Shown: positions 8,459 through 20,292, counted from the first letter of the stretch. The stretch: DNA of 64,000 nt from Bradyrhizobium sp. 4 (GCF_023100905.1 NZ_CP064686.1:4340001-4404000); one strand, 5' to 3'. Program-made: numbers and translations. The notes: generated from the letters alone by a model not told the origin.

Positions 8459-8662
8459 ATGAACCACTCCATTCACTCTGCTGATCGTGCGACCCACCTC
8501 AAGATCGTGGTAGTGGCGCTGGTAGCCGGAATCACGGTGGCCGCCTTCGGGATCGCAGCTCGCACCAATGCCGATTACAGCCAGACCGCCCAGTCCGCCC
8601 ACGTGATCAAGGCCGGCAAGCCGGTCGTCGTCACCAGCGCCGGGACGTCAGAGATCCGCTGA
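8459..8662 (+). CDS. small single-span membrane or exported protein, unknown function
   Basis: The 67-residue product starts MNHSIHSADRATHLKIVV and has one hydrophobic segment at residues 15-32, then a short polar tail rich in Ala, Val and Lys. The ATG at 8459 has GGGAGG eight bases upstream, which decides it against a longer frame from 8363. A strong intrinsic terminator follows at 8693. It may be a membrane-anchored or secreted small protein; no family was recognised. The convergent gene at 8754 is unrelated. Confidence 0.7.
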   Translation: MNHSIHSADRATHLKIVVVALVAGITVAAFGIAARTNADYSQTAQSAHVIKAGKPVVVTSAGTSEIR

Positions 8663-8692
8663 GGACGAAAAAGGTCCGGTTTGATACCAAAT

Positions 8693-8713
8693 GGCCGCCT
8701 TCGGGCGGCCTTT
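8693..8713 (+). terminator. intrinsic terminator
   Basis: GGCCGCCTTCGGGCGGCC forms a seven-base stem with a TTCG loop and is followed by TTTCT. It lies 30 bases after the stop of the small gene at 8459-8662. Confidence 0.85.
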
Positions 8714-8753
8714 CTGATTCAGGCGACGAGCGAGTGAGCCAACATGAAGCGGG

Positions 8754-9587
8754 TCAATAGCTGCCGCAGCAGTGCTTGGATTTCTCGCCTGAACCGCAGG
8801 GACAGGGATCGTTGCGGCCGACACCGCTCTGCCCATAACGCAGCCGGTTGAGGGCCTTCCTGTTCTGCTCCAGGATCATCTTGCGGCGCGTCTCCTGCAC
8901 GCCGATCACGGCAGCATTGTCGCCGGCGTCCCAGAACGCCTGCGGCTTCAGATGGGCGAGCTTGCCGCTGACAAAGACCGGGTAGAACCAGCCGAGCGTT
9001 CCGTCGCGCAGGCGCTGCAGCGTCGTCAAATCGTAGAGGAAGAAACCTGCGGCCAGCAGCATCGCGTTGATGTCCTGGAAGTCGTCAACGTCGGTCTCGC
9101 AGACGACCACGCTGCAATTCTCGAGCACGTCGCGCGCGCCCGTCAGCGCGGCCTGTTCGGCGCCCTGCACGTCGAGCTTGAGCAGGAACGGCGGCTTGAG
9201 CGACAGCTCTTCGACCAGCGCATCAAGCGTCGTCGCCGGTACTTTCACCTTGCTGGTGGTGAGGTCGTTGACCCGCGACCAGTAGACGTCGCCCGCGGGA
9301 CGCAGCGATGACCAGTAAGGATGCACGGATTCCGTGATCCCGATCTCGCCCTCGTGGTCGGTGATGGCGCAAATGCGATAATGCCCGCCAAGCACCTCCT
9401 TGATCGCCTTGAGGGAGTCCTCATAGATCCTGTTAGCGTCGACGTTGAGTGGCACCGCGCCGCTGAGGCACGACTGATGGTTGAGCACGAAGTGCCCGTC
9501 GGCGCAGCCCAGATCGATCACGGTCCCGTAGCGCACGCCCTTCGCGAACAAATTCTGCAACGTCGCGCTGAAATCGGCTGTCTGCAT
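8754..9587 (-). CDS. FkbM family methyltransferase with C-terminal SEC-C zinc motif
   Basis: The 277-residue protein has a Rossmann-type SAM-binding start (TVIDLGCADGHFVLNH, around residues 22-37) and FkbM-type later motifs (FLLKLDVQGAEQAALTGA and VVVCETDV). The last 20 residues are a SEC-C motif, GRNDPCPCGSGEKSKHCCG, the zinc-binding tail known from SecA. FkbM enzymes methylate oxygen on small molecules or glycans; the substrate here is unknown. The combination of FkbM and SEC-C is less common and may tether the enzyme to a protein partner or ribosome. A TTG one codon upstream is in frame; ATG 9587 is preferred. The gene stands alone. Confidence 0.85.
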   Translation of the reverse strand: MQTADFSATLQNLFAKGVRYGTVIDLGCADGHFVLNHQSCLSGAVPLNVDANRIYEDSLKAIKEVLGGHYRICAITDHEGEIGITESVHPYWSSLRPAGDVYWSRVNDLTTSKVKVPATTLDALVEELSLKPPFLLKLDVQGAEQAALTGARDVLENCSVVVCETDVDDFQDINAMLLAAGFFLYDLTTLQRLRDGTLGWFYPVFVSGKLAHLKPQAFWDAGDNAAVIGVQETRRKMILEQNRKALNRLRYGQSGVGRNDPCPCGSGEKSKHCCGSY

Positions 9588-9790
9588 CAACTCGATCCGA
9601 ACAATCCCGGATTGAGCGGTACCCTGTGATCAACGGCGCGATCAACTCGAGCGTCTGGCGACCGTCGCGCGGGCGAGGGAATTTTGCGCGGGTCGAAGAC
9701 AACAAAGCATGCGGAAGTCGGGGCGCGAGCGACCCGCGATCGAAGCGAGATCAGGATTTGAAGGTAAGGGTATGAAAGGATTGCCAAAAA

Positions 9791-9867
<77 letters not shown>

Positions 9868-10099
9868 GTGACACGCAAATGTCTGCGGAACGAGGGGGGA
9901 CTTAAAGGCCGGACCTGTTGAAGTCAAGGATGTTGCGTCCACAGCCTGAACGGGGCGGATTTCCGTCGAGGGCGCGCACGGACGTGACCCGCGCTCATGC
10001 CGCGGCGTAGTCAGTCCGGTCCCGAATCGTCTACGCCTCCGGAACTTGGCGGTTCAGGGATCGTCACCCGACCACCGGCAAGCATCGAGGAGGCCAGAT

Positions 10100-10399
10100 A
10101 TGGCGAAGAAGGCTGCCGCTCCCGCCACCATCACGCTCAAGCACCTCGCTGCCGACATTGCGGAGAGCCAGGACCTGTCGAAGAAGCGCGCTGAGGCCGT
10201 TCTGACCGACATGGTCGACCTGATCACCAAGCACCTGAAGAAGGGCGACCGCGTCCGGATCGTCGGGCTTGGAATCCTCCAGGTTCGCAAGCGCGCCGCC
10301 CGCACCGGCCGCAATCCCGCCACCGGCGAGCCCATCCACATCAAGGCCAGCAAGAAGGTCGCCTTCCGCCCGGTCAAGGAACTGAAAGAGGCGATCTGA
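10100..10399 (+). CDS. HU family DNA-binding protein
   Basis: This 99-residue histone-like protein belongs to the HU/IHF family that bends and compacts DNA. Visible features are the helical N-terminal dimerisation part (LKHLAADIAESQDLSKKRAE), the GDRVRIVGLGILQVRKRAAR core strand, and the DNA-inserting arm RTGRNPATGEPI with its conserved proline. The ATG at 10100 follows GAGGAGG, so the 18 extra codons upstream are not used. It lies alone between tRNA-Asp and pepT. Compared with canonical HU it has a slightly extended Lys/Ala N-terminus. Confidence 0.93.
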   Translation: MAKKAAAPATITLKHLAADIAESQDLSKKRAEAVLTDMVDLITKHLKKGDRVRIVGLGILQVRKRAARTGRNPATGEPIHIKASKKVAFRPVKELKEAI

Positions 10400-10501
10400 C
10401 CCCTCACGTTTCGTTAAGCCTGATCAGCGTCCTCCGGCCTCACCGCGCCCTGCTTTTCTGGTATACCGCCCCTCTCCCCTGACCCGGCGGTTTGACCAGA
10501 A

Positions 10502-11752
10502 ATGTCCTCCCTCACCTTTTCGCATACCGTGACCGAGCGCTTCCTGCGCTACGTCACCATCGACACCCAGTCCGATCCGGAATCCCCGAGCTCGCCCTCG
10601 ACCGAGAAGCAGAAAGATCTCGGCCGTGTGCTCGCCGCCGAGCTCAGGCAGATGGGCGTCGAGGACGCGCATCTCGACGATTACGGCTACGTCTACGGAA
10701 CGATCCCGGCGAACACGACGAAGAAGGTGCCGGTGATCTGCTTCTGCTCGCACATGGACACTTCGCCCGACGTTACCGGCAAGAACGTCAAGCCGCAGGT
10801 CGTGAAGAACTATCGCGGCGGCGACATCACGCTGCCGGGCGACACCAGCCAGGTGATCCGCTTCGCCGAGCATCCGGCGCTGAAGAACCAGATCGGCAAC
10901 GACATCATCACCACCGACGGCACCACCCTGCTCGGCGCCGACAACAAGGCGGGCGTGGCCGAGATCATGGATGCCGCGCATTTCTTCATCAACAACCCGG
11001 ACGTGAAGCACGGCACCATCAAGATCCTGTTCACGCCCGACGAGGAGATCGGCCGCGGCGTCGACAATGTCGACATCAAGAAGCTCGGCGCCGAGTTCGG
11101 CTACACCATGGACGGCGAGAGCGCGGGCAGCGTGGAGGACGAGACCTTCTCGGCGGACGGCGCCACCATCACCATCAACGGCGTCAGCGCCCATCCCGGC
11201 TATGCCAAGGGCAAGATGGAGCATGCGATCAAGATCGCCGCCGCCATCGTCGAGCGCCTGCCCCGCGAAGGCTGCTCGCCCGAGACGACATCAGGCAAGC
11301 AGGGCTTTCTGCATCCGATCGGCATCGAGGGCGCGCTGGAGCAGGCGACGCTCTCCTTCATCGTGCGCGACTTCACCGAGGAAGGGCTGAAGGAGAAGGA
11401 GATCCTGCTCGATAACATCGTCAAGGACGTGATGAAGGATTTTCCGCGCTCGACCTACACATTCGAGGTGCGAGAGCAGTACCGCAACATGAAGCAGGTG
11501 ATCGATCGTCACCCGCATATTCTCGAATACGCCATCGAAGCGATCCGCCGCGCCGGCCTGCGCCCGATGCGCACCGCGATCCGCGGCGGCACCGATGGCT
11601 CGCGCCTCTCCTTCATGGGCCTGCCCTGCCCCAACATCTTCGCCGGCGAGCACGCATTTCACTCCCGGCTCGAATGGGTCAGCCGGCAGGACATGGAGAA
11701 GGCGGTGCAGACGATCGTGCACCTCGCCATGATCTGGGAGGAGAAGGCCTAG
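10502..11752 (+). CDS. pepT: peptidase T (tripeptide aminopeptidase)
   Basis: This is an M20-family zinc aminopeptidase of 416 residues that releases the N-terminal residue from tripeptides in the cytoplasm. Metal and catalytic motifs are visible: H84 and D86 in SHMDTSPD, D147 in LGADNKAGVAE, the Glu pair in TPDEEIGRG, the dimerisation-domain loop with GVSAHPGYAKGKM, the C-terminal RGGTDGSRLSFMGLPCPN, and the final His ligand in AGEHAFHSRLEW. Length and order match the PepT family well. It has no tight operon partners, and a perfect hairpin follows the stop. Confidence 0.96.
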   Translation: MSSLTFSHTVTERFLRYVTIDTQSDPESPSSPSTEKQKDLGRVLAAELRQMGVEDAHLDDYGYVYGTIPANTTKKVPVICFCSHMDTSPDVTGKNVKPQVVKNYRGGDITLPGDTSQVIRFAEHPALKNQIGNDIITTDGTTLLGADNKAGVAEIMDAAHFFINNPDVKHGTIKILFTPDEEIGRGVDNVDIKKLGAEFGYTMDGESAGSVEDETFSADGATITINGVSAHPGYAKGKMEHAIKIAAAIVERLPREGCSPETTSGKQGFLHPIGIEGALEQATLSFIVRDFTEEGLKEKEILLDNIVKDVMKDFPRSTYTFEVREQYRNMKQVIDRHPHILEYAIEAIRRAGLRPMRTAIRGGTDGSRLSFMGLPCPNIFAGEHAFHSRLEWVSRQDMEKAVQTIVHLAMIWEEKA

Positions 11753-11771
11753 CGCCTCTCGTCAAAAGACC

Positions 11772-11795
11772 ATGGCCGGGATCGCTCCCGGCCAT
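11772..11795. terminator. hairpin between convergent pepT and membrane-protein genes
   Basis: ATGGCCGGGA and TCCCGGCCAT form a perfect 10-base stem around TCGC. No T tract follows on either strand, so it may be a weak bidirectional terminator or an mRNA 3'-end stabiliser. Confidence 0.5.
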
Positions 11796-11806
11796 CGTCC
11801 TGCACG

Positions 11807-12700
11807 TCAGGGCACCGGCATCGCGCGCGGAGAGCGATGGAAGCGGTTCGAGCTTGCCATCCAGTTCGGCAACGGCTCTCCATCGCGGTGCCGCCCGCCG
11901 GCCACCGCCGCAGCCCAGGCCACGGCAGCGCCGATCAGGGTTGCTGCGGCAACGGAGAAGGCGACGATGATGGAATTACGCCGCGCCCGATTGATCGCCG
12001 TCCTTGAATCCGCGATCAGCGCGTCGACCCGTCGTTCCGAGTCGGGAGCGGCGAGTCCCGTCAGCGCGGCCACCTGCTGCACCAGATAGGTCCGATCATC
12101 GGTGCTGATGCCGCTGTGGCTCGATGACGTCATCAAGATGCGTCCTGCTTCGGCGCGGGCTTCCCTGAGGTCGGTGTTAGGGGGCCGCCGCGGCGCGCGA
12201 AACAGCTTGTCCAGCTCGTAGCTCAACAGAGGCTCGGCGGCGGAGGTATTGCTCGCCGAACTGCGCATCGGCGAACGATCAATCGCAGCTGCGCCGAGTA
12301 TCGCGAGCAGAGCGGCACCAAGCAGCACGGCAAGCGCCCAGGACATCAGGCCATGCAGCCCGTCCCGCCGTTCGCCGTCGTCTTCGATCGTTGTGATCGT
12401 CGGGGCTGGTCGCGTTGTCCGGCCGGCGACATAGCCGCCGAAGCCGAAGCTGATAATCGCCTGGATGATCAGATACAGCCCCGACAGCAAAGCCAGCGCC
12501 GCCGATGCATCGCGCCATGTCGGCGAGGCTGAACTGACGCCCAGTCCGACGGCGACACCAAAGCCGACCAGGATGAACGACATTGCGCCAGCGGCCAACG
12601 CGCCTGCGATCACCGAGCTCCACTGAATGGTGCTCCGGTCATCGGCAGCGACGCCGCCGCCTTCCATGATGTCTTCCCGTATGAGAGTTTCCATCGTCAT
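11807..12700 (-). CDS. conserved membrane protein, unknown function
   Basis: The 297-residue protein has hydrophobic segments near residues 27-53, 66-93 and 117-140 and a last one near 240-268. The first three are followed by a long polar central part (about 140-238). It begins MTMETLIREDIMEGG and is rich in Ala and Gly. No catalytic motif is evident. Its start lies 10 bases after the stop of a 24-residue membrane peptide gene, and both share one transcript direction. A stress- or envelope-related role is only a guess. ATG 12694 is an alternative start. Confidence 0.7.
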   Translation of the reverse strand: MTMETLIREDIMEGGGVAADDRSTIQWSSVIAGALAAGAMSFILVGFGVAVGLGVSSASPTWRDASAALALLSGLYLIIQAIISFGFGGYVAGRTTRPAPTITTIEDDGERRDGLHGLMSWALAVLLGAALLAILGAAAIDRSPMRSSASNTSAAEPLLSYELDKLFRAPRRPPNTDLREARAEAGRILMTSSSHSGISTDDRTYLVQQVAALTGLAAPDSERRVDALIADSRTAINRARRNSIIVAFSVAAATLIGAAVAWAAAVAGGRHRDGEPLPNWMASSNRFHRSPRAMPVP

Positions 12701-12710
12701 CGCCGCTCTC

Positions 12711-12785
12711 TCAGCGCAGGCCGAAGAACGACAGGATCGCCATGACGACGACGATCAAGCCGATGAGATAAATCAATCCGTCCAT
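12711..12785 (-). CDS. 24-residue hydrophobic membrane peptide
   Basis: The reading frame encodes MDGLIYLIGLIVVVMAILSF followed by FGLR, a single hydrophobic helix with a short basic end. The start ATG at 12783-12785 has a very strong GAGGAGG ribosome-binding site, and the stop lies 10 bases before the start of the downstream membrane protein gene. Length, composition and spacing fit a real small membrane protein that works with or regulates its neighbour, although translation is inferred only from the signals. Confidence 0.7.
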   Translation of the reverse strand: MDGLIYLIGLIVVVMAILSFFGLR

Positions 12786-12924
12786 AGTCCGTCCTCCTCG
12801 ATTTCTCCTCGTCGCTAATCACAACGAAGAAAGAACGTTCCAAACTGGACCGAGCGCGCGGGAACGAACCGGCGCGATGCGGATTAGGTGTCCAAGTCCC
12901 AAGGATGAAGTTTGTGAGCACGAA

Positions 12925-12961
12925 AGCCCCAGCCGGTCAGTCCCGGCTGGGCTTTCTTTTT
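12925..12961 (+). terminator. strong intrinsic terminator with no gene upstream on this strand
   Basis: AGCCCCAGCCGG and CCGGCTGGGCT form an 11-base stem with one bulge around a five-base loop, followed by TTTCTTTTT. On the plus strand there is no convincing gene between 12786 and here, so it may end a small RNA or a short transcript. The minus strand has no matching T tract. Confidence 0.75.
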
Positions 12962-13051
12962 GGGCGGCGGTTCCTGTCCTATGTTAACGACGCCGGCTCT
13001 CCGATCATCAAGGATGCGATAGGGGCGGAACCTCCGGATCGGGAGAGCGGC

Positions 13052-13276
13052 GTGGATCGCAGAACCGCGTGCCTTCATCAGGCAGATGCATTCCGGGAAA
13101 AGGCGATCGCCGATCCCGAGCACCACGACCAGTGGATTGATGAAGCCATCAAATGGCTGGAACGGGCCATGGAAGCCGGCTGTCGCGCCGTCGTGACGGT
13201 CGAAGCGGGCGATGTGCCGAACGCAGCAAGCGGAACGTCAGCCGATGCCCAGCTGAGCTTGATCACGCGCCAATGA
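13052..13276 (+). CDS. small hypothetical protein
   Basis: A GTG at 13052 preceded by GGGAGAG at eight bases gives a 74-residue product starting VDRRTACLHQADAFREKAIA and containing DQWIDEAIKWLERAME. This alternating acidic/basic helical pattern resembles a group of short rhizobial hypothetical proteins, recalled rather than searched. The longer frame from 12905 reads through the terminator hairpin at 12925 and is unlikely to be the true start. No function can be assigned. Confidence 0.6.
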   Translation: MDRRTACLHQADAFREKAIADPEHHDQWIDEAIKWLERAMEAGCRAVVTVEAGDVPNAASGTSADAQLSLITRQ

Positions 13277-13396
13277 GAAGCGCTGTCGTCTTCGCAATCG
13301 CTGCGGCAATTGTTCCAGGGACGTAACAATGTTGCGGGTCGACACTGTTCCCGCCCCCATGCTAGGCCGGACACAGACCGCAACCAGAGTGAAATC

Positions 13397-13759
13397 GTGC
13401 TCGCGAACCGCCAGCCCTCAGGATCATGCCCGCCGCGCAACTGGCGCGGGCTGCTGTCTGTGCTGATCGCGGTTGTCTACCTGCTCGCGGGAGCGCTGCA
13501 TGGCCTGCACGACATCGACGTCACCACGCCCGGTGGCGGCTCGGAGATCAGCGCCGTCCTTGACGGCCCGGGAGATCACAACGACCACAAGGCCATCGGC
13601 GGTCATCATTGCCATGGCTGCTTCTCGGTGACGGTGGCGCAGCCGGCGCCACCGGCCGCATCGATCGGGCTCGTGTCCGCATCGCGCCCGCAACGCGCAC
13701 CCCGGCTCGCCGGCATTATTCCCGATACCGACTCCCCGCCTCCCAAACAGATGGCCTGA
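13397..13759 (+). CDS. His/Cys-containing small membrane-anchored protein preceding the metal efflux operon
   Basis: The product is about 120 residues from GTG 13397, or 149 from ATG 13310; neither start has a strong ribosome-binding site. It has one hydrophobic segment (LLSVLIAVVYLLAGALHGL), then a His-rich region DHNDHKAIGGHHCHGCFSV that could bind metal, and a Pro-rich tail. The hydrophobic segment would place the His/Cys part in the periplasm. It lies 55 bases before the czcC-like gene, so a metal-sensing or metal-buffering role beside the efflux system is inferred. Similar short proteins near czc or cop genes are known, but the family was not identified. Confidence 0.65.
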   Translation: MLANRQPSGSCPPRNWRGLLSVLIAVVYLLAGALHGLHDIDVTTPGGGSEISAVLDGPGDHNDHKAIGGHHCHGCFSVTVAQPAPPAASIGLVSASRPQRAPRLAGIIPDTDSPPPKQMA

Positions 13760-13814
13760 ACGGATTGGTCGGGCGCTCCGCGCCCATGAGGTTCATCCTT
13801 CACAGGTCGGTTTC

Positions 13815-15089
13815 ATGTTTTACAGGGGAATGGCCGCGCGCCTGGCGTGCGCGGCAGCGTGTCTGATTGTCGGATTGGCGCTTGCGCCATCTCACGCCCA
13901 GACTCTGACGATGCGGAGCGCGCTCTCGCGCGCGCTGGCCACGAGCCCGCGGCTGACCGCGGCGGAGCGCGATGTCGGCATCGCCACGGGCCAGCGCATC
14001 CAGGCAGGTGCGCTTCTCAATCCGGAGCTGACCTACGAACAGGACAATTCGTTCGGGTCCGGCATCTATCGCGGCACGCGATCGGCCGAGACCACGCTCC
14101 AGATCAGCCAGGCCTTCGAGCTGTTCGGCAAGCGCGACGCGCGGATCGCCGCGGGTGTCGCCGGCATCGAGGTCGCCGCGATTCAGCGCAAGGCCGTCAG
14201 GCTGGAGGTGCTGTCGGAGACCGCGATCGCCTTCCTCAGCGTGCTCGGCGCACAGCGGCGCATCCAGATCCTCGACGAGCAGATCACCGCCATTGACCGG
14301 CTGACGCCGCTTTTGCGCCGACGCGTCGAGGCCGGCGCCTCCTCGCCGGCCGAGACCGGCCGTGCGGAAGTGGCATCCGCCCTGGTGAAGGCCGACCGCG
14401 AGCGCTTCAAGGCGACGCTGGCCAGCGCCCGGCGCGAGCTTGCGGTCCTGATGGGCGACGCGGCACCGAAATTCGGCGAGGTCTCCGGACGGCTCGACAC
14501 CATGGGACGGCCGCCGACATTCCAGTCGGTCGTCGCCGCGATCGATGCCAATCCGCAGCTGGTGCGCTGGACCGCGATCTATGCCCAGCGCAACGCCGAG
14601 CTGTTGCTGGCACGGCTGCGGCCCTATCCCGACGTGCGGATCGCCGCCGGCTGGCGCCATTTCAACGAGACCAATGACGACGCGGCGCGCCTCACCGTTT
14701 CGGTGCCGATCCCCGTGTTCGACCAGAACCAGGGCAATATCCTCTCGGCGCAGGAAAGCCTTGCCAAGACCAAGGCCGAGCGCGAGGCCAACCGCAACAC
14801 GCTGATTGTGGTCGCCGGCCGCGCCTACGACTCGCTGCAGGGCTCGCTGCGCGAGCTCGCGGTGCTGCGCGAGAGCGCCATTCCCAAGGCTACCGAAGCG
14901 TCGGACGCCATCGCGCAAGGCTACGGCCAGGGCCGCTTCAGCCTGCTCGAAGTGCTCGATGCCCAGGCCAGCGTCACCCAGGCGCGGCTGCGCGAGCAGG
15001 AGGCGCTGCAGAATTTCCACGCGGGGGTGGCGACCATCGAAGGCCTCGTCGGCAATCCCTTCACGCTGGCGCGGGAGAGCGCACGATGA
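13815..15089 (+). CDS. CzcC-like TolC family outer-membrane efflux protein
   Basis: This 424-residue protein is the outer-membrane channel of a tripartite heavy-metal efflux pump. It has a signal peptide ending at PSHAQT and two long helical repeats typical of TolC proteins, with ALARALATSPRL-like and ALLNPELTYEQ-like segments in the first half and SLLEVLDAQASVTQARL in the second. The next gene starts inside its last codons (ATGA overlap), so the order is C, B, A as in czcCBA. ATG 13815 is chosen; ATG 13830 is also possible. Confidence 0.9.
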   Translation: MFYRGMAARLACAAACLIVGLALAPSHAQTLTMRSALSRALATSPRLTAAERDVGIATGQRIQAGALLNPELTYEQDNSFGSGIYRGTRSAETTLQISQAFELFGKRDARIAAGVAGIEVAAIQRKAVRLEVLSETAIAFLSVLGAQRRIQILDEQITAIDRLTPLLRRRVEAGASSPAETGRAEVASALVKADRERFKATLASARRELAVLMGDAAPKFGEVSGRLDTMGRPPTFQSVVAAIDANPQLVRWTAIYAQRNAELLLARLRPYPDVRIAAGWRHFNETNDDAARLTVSVPIPVFDQNQGNILSAQESLAKTKAEREANRNTLIVVAGRAYDSLQGSLRELAVLRESAIPKATEASDAIAQGYGQGRFSLLEVLDAQASVTQARLREQEALQNFHAGVATIEGLVGNPFTLARESAR

Positions 15090-16055
15090 AGACGTCCTCC
15101 ACCATCCTCGTCGCATTGTTTGCCGCTGCACTTGGCGCTTACGGCTATTCCCTGCTGGCCCCAACAAGGGTCGAGCATGCCGAACACGCCGCGGACAAGA
15201 GGCCGGAGAAGCCGAACGACCATGTCGAACAGGACGAGCACGGCGCCGACCGGATCCGCATCTCCGACGTCAAGCTTGCAGCCGCAGGCGTGACGCTGGC
15301 GGAAGCCGCGAGCGTCACGCTGACCGACACGCTCGCCTTCAACGGCATCCTGCGCGCCAACCAGGAAGCCGTGGTGCAGGTGACGCCGCGTTTTCCCGGC
15401 GTCGCTAAATCGATCCAGAAGCGCATCGGCGACAAGGTCGGCAAGGACGATCTGCTCGCCGCGATCGAGAGCAACCAGAGCCTCACCGTCTACGAGCTCA
15501 AGGCGCCGATTGCCGGCACCATCATCGAGCGGCAGATCTCGCTCGGCGAATACGCCTCCGAGCAGAAGCCGGCCTTCGTCGTCGCCGACCTCTCCACCAT
15601 CTGGGTCGACCTGTCGATCTACCGCCAGGACCTGCGGCGCGTCCGCCTCAACGACGAGGTGCTGATCGATCCAGACGACGGCCGCGGCGAGATCAAGGGC
15701 ACCATCTCCTACATGGCCCCGATCGGCTCGAGCGAGACCCAGACCGCACTGGCGCGCGTGGTGCTGCCAAATCCGGACGGACGCTTGCGTCCCGGCCTGT
15801 TCGTCACGGCACGGCTGATCCTCGCCGCTCGCAACGTCGCGGTCGCCGTGCGCCGAAGCGCGATCCAGACCCTGGAGAACCGGACCATCGTGTTCGTCCG
15901 CGAGGATGGCGACAAGATCGAGGCGCGTCCGGTGGAGCTAGGCGATTCCGATCCGCGCCATGTTGAGATCAGGGCCGGCCTTTCGGCCGGGGAGCATTAC
16001 GTGGCGGAAAACAGCTTTGTCGTGAAGGCGGAGATGGGCAAGGGCGAGGCCGAAC

Positions 16056-16063
<8 letters not shown>
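15086..16063 (+). CDS. CzcB-like RND periplasmic adaptor
   Basis: This 325-residue membrane-fusion protein would join the inner-membrane RND pump to the outer-membrane channel. It starts with one hydrophobic segment (STILVALFAAALGAYGYSLL), followed by a His/Glu/Lys-rich stretch and then the lipoyl/barrel-sandwich segments VVQVTPRFPGVAKSIQKRIG and LKAPIAGTIIERQISLGEYA. It overlaps the gene before by four bases and the gene after by eight bases, which points to coupled translation. Length is at the short end for the family because the N-terminal metal-binding extension is reduced. Confidence 0.9.
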
Positions 16064-19265
<3,202 letters not shown>

Positions 19266-19267
19266 AG

Positions 19268-20230
19268 GTGGGCAGCCACGACCATCACGGCCATCATCAC
19301 GACGATCATAGCCACGGCCATGATCACGATCATGGTAGCCACGCCCATGCCCATGCGCCCGCCAGCTTCGGCACGGCGTTCGCGATCGGCATCACGCTCA
19401 ATACCGCGCTGGTCCTGGCCGAGGCCGTCTACGGCTATATCGGCAACTCCACCGCCCTGCTTGCGGACGCCGGCCATAACCTTAGCGACGTGCTCGGCCT
19501 GGTCGTGGCCTGGTGCGCGTCGATCGCGGCGCGGCGCGCGCCCAGCGGCCGCTTCACCTATGGCCTGCGCGCCTCCACCATCCTGGCGGCGCTGGCGAAC
19601 GCGGTGTTCCTGCTGGTCGCGACCGGTGCGATAGGCTGGGAAGCGTTTTTGCGCCTGCGTGAACCGGAGCCCGTCGCCGGCATCACCGTAATGGTGGTCG
19701 CCGGCATCGGCATCCTCATCAACGGTTTTACGGCCATGCTGTTCGCGCGCGGGCGCAAGGACGACATCAACATCGAAGGCGCCTATCTGCACATGGCGGC
19801 CGACGCCGTGGTCTCGCTCGGCGTCGTGGTCTCGGCGGCGCTGATCATCTGGACCGGCTGGCTCTGGCTCGATCCCGTCACCAGCCTCGTCATCTGCGCC
19901 ACCATTCTCTGGAGCACCACCAGCCTGCTCCGCGGCTCCATCGACATGTCGATGGCGGCCGCGCCCAGGGGCACCGACATTGCCGCAATCAAGATCCTAC
20001 TGCTGGAGCGGCCCGGCGTCACTGCGATCCACGATCTCCACGTCTGGCCGATCTCGACCACTGAGACGGCGCTGACCTGCCATCTCGTCATGCCCACCGG
20101 CGCCGGCGATGCATTCCTGATGGAGACGGCGCAGATGCTGAAGCGCTCCCACCGCATCGGCCACACCACCCTTCAGGTCGAGACGCATCCCGACAACGGC
20201 TGCGCGCTGGCGCCGGATGATGTGGTGTGA
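19268..20230 (+). CDS. CDF family zinc/cation transporter (CzcD/ZitB-like)
   Basis: This 320-residue cation diffusion facilitator moves Zn or related divalent metals out of the cytoplasm. It starts at GTG with a very His/Asp-rich tail (17 His in the first 31 residues) and has six predicted membrane helices. Metal-site motifs are GHNLSDVLGL (helix 2) and HMAADAVVSLG (helix 5), the HxxxD pattern of Zn-type members. It lies two bases after czcA and so belongs to the efflux operon. The C-terminal cytoplasmic domain includes IHDLHVWPIST. The start has GGGAGCG about nine bases upstream. Confidence 0.93.
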   Translation: MGSHDHHGHHHDDHSHGHDHDHGSHAHAHAPASFGTAFAIGITLNTALVLAEAVYGYIGNSTALLADAGHNLSDVLGLVVAWCASIAARRAPSGRFTYGLRASTILAALANAVFLLVATGAIGWEAFLRLREPEPVAGITVMVVAGIGILINGFTAMLFARGRKDDINIEGAYLHMAADAVVSLGVVVSAALIIWTGWLWLDPVTSLVICATILWSTTSLLRGSIDMSMAAAPRGTDIAAIKILLLERPGVTAIHDLHVWPISTTETALTCHLVMPTGAGDAFLMETAQMLKRSHRIGHTTLQVETHPDNGCALAPDDVV

Positions 20231-20254
20231 GGTAGTTGCGTGGCTGCGTCCCGT

Positions 20255-20292
20255 CGTCATTGCGAGCGCAGCGCGCTGCGCTCGCAATGACG
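20255..20292. repeat. 38-bp perfect palindrome, Bradyrhizobium-type REP element
   Basis: A 19-base arm beginning CGTCATTGCGAGCG is followed directly by its exact reverse complement. The same core GTCATTGCGAGCG is present at 41942-42028. It lies between the convergent CDF gene and methyltransferase gene and may act as a transcription end or mRNA stabiliser. Confidence 0.85.

Noticed and set aside
12905..13051. N-terminal extension of the 74-residue hypothetical gene
   Set aside because: The extension reads through a strong intrinsic terminator hairpin, and the later GTG has a better ribosome-binding site.
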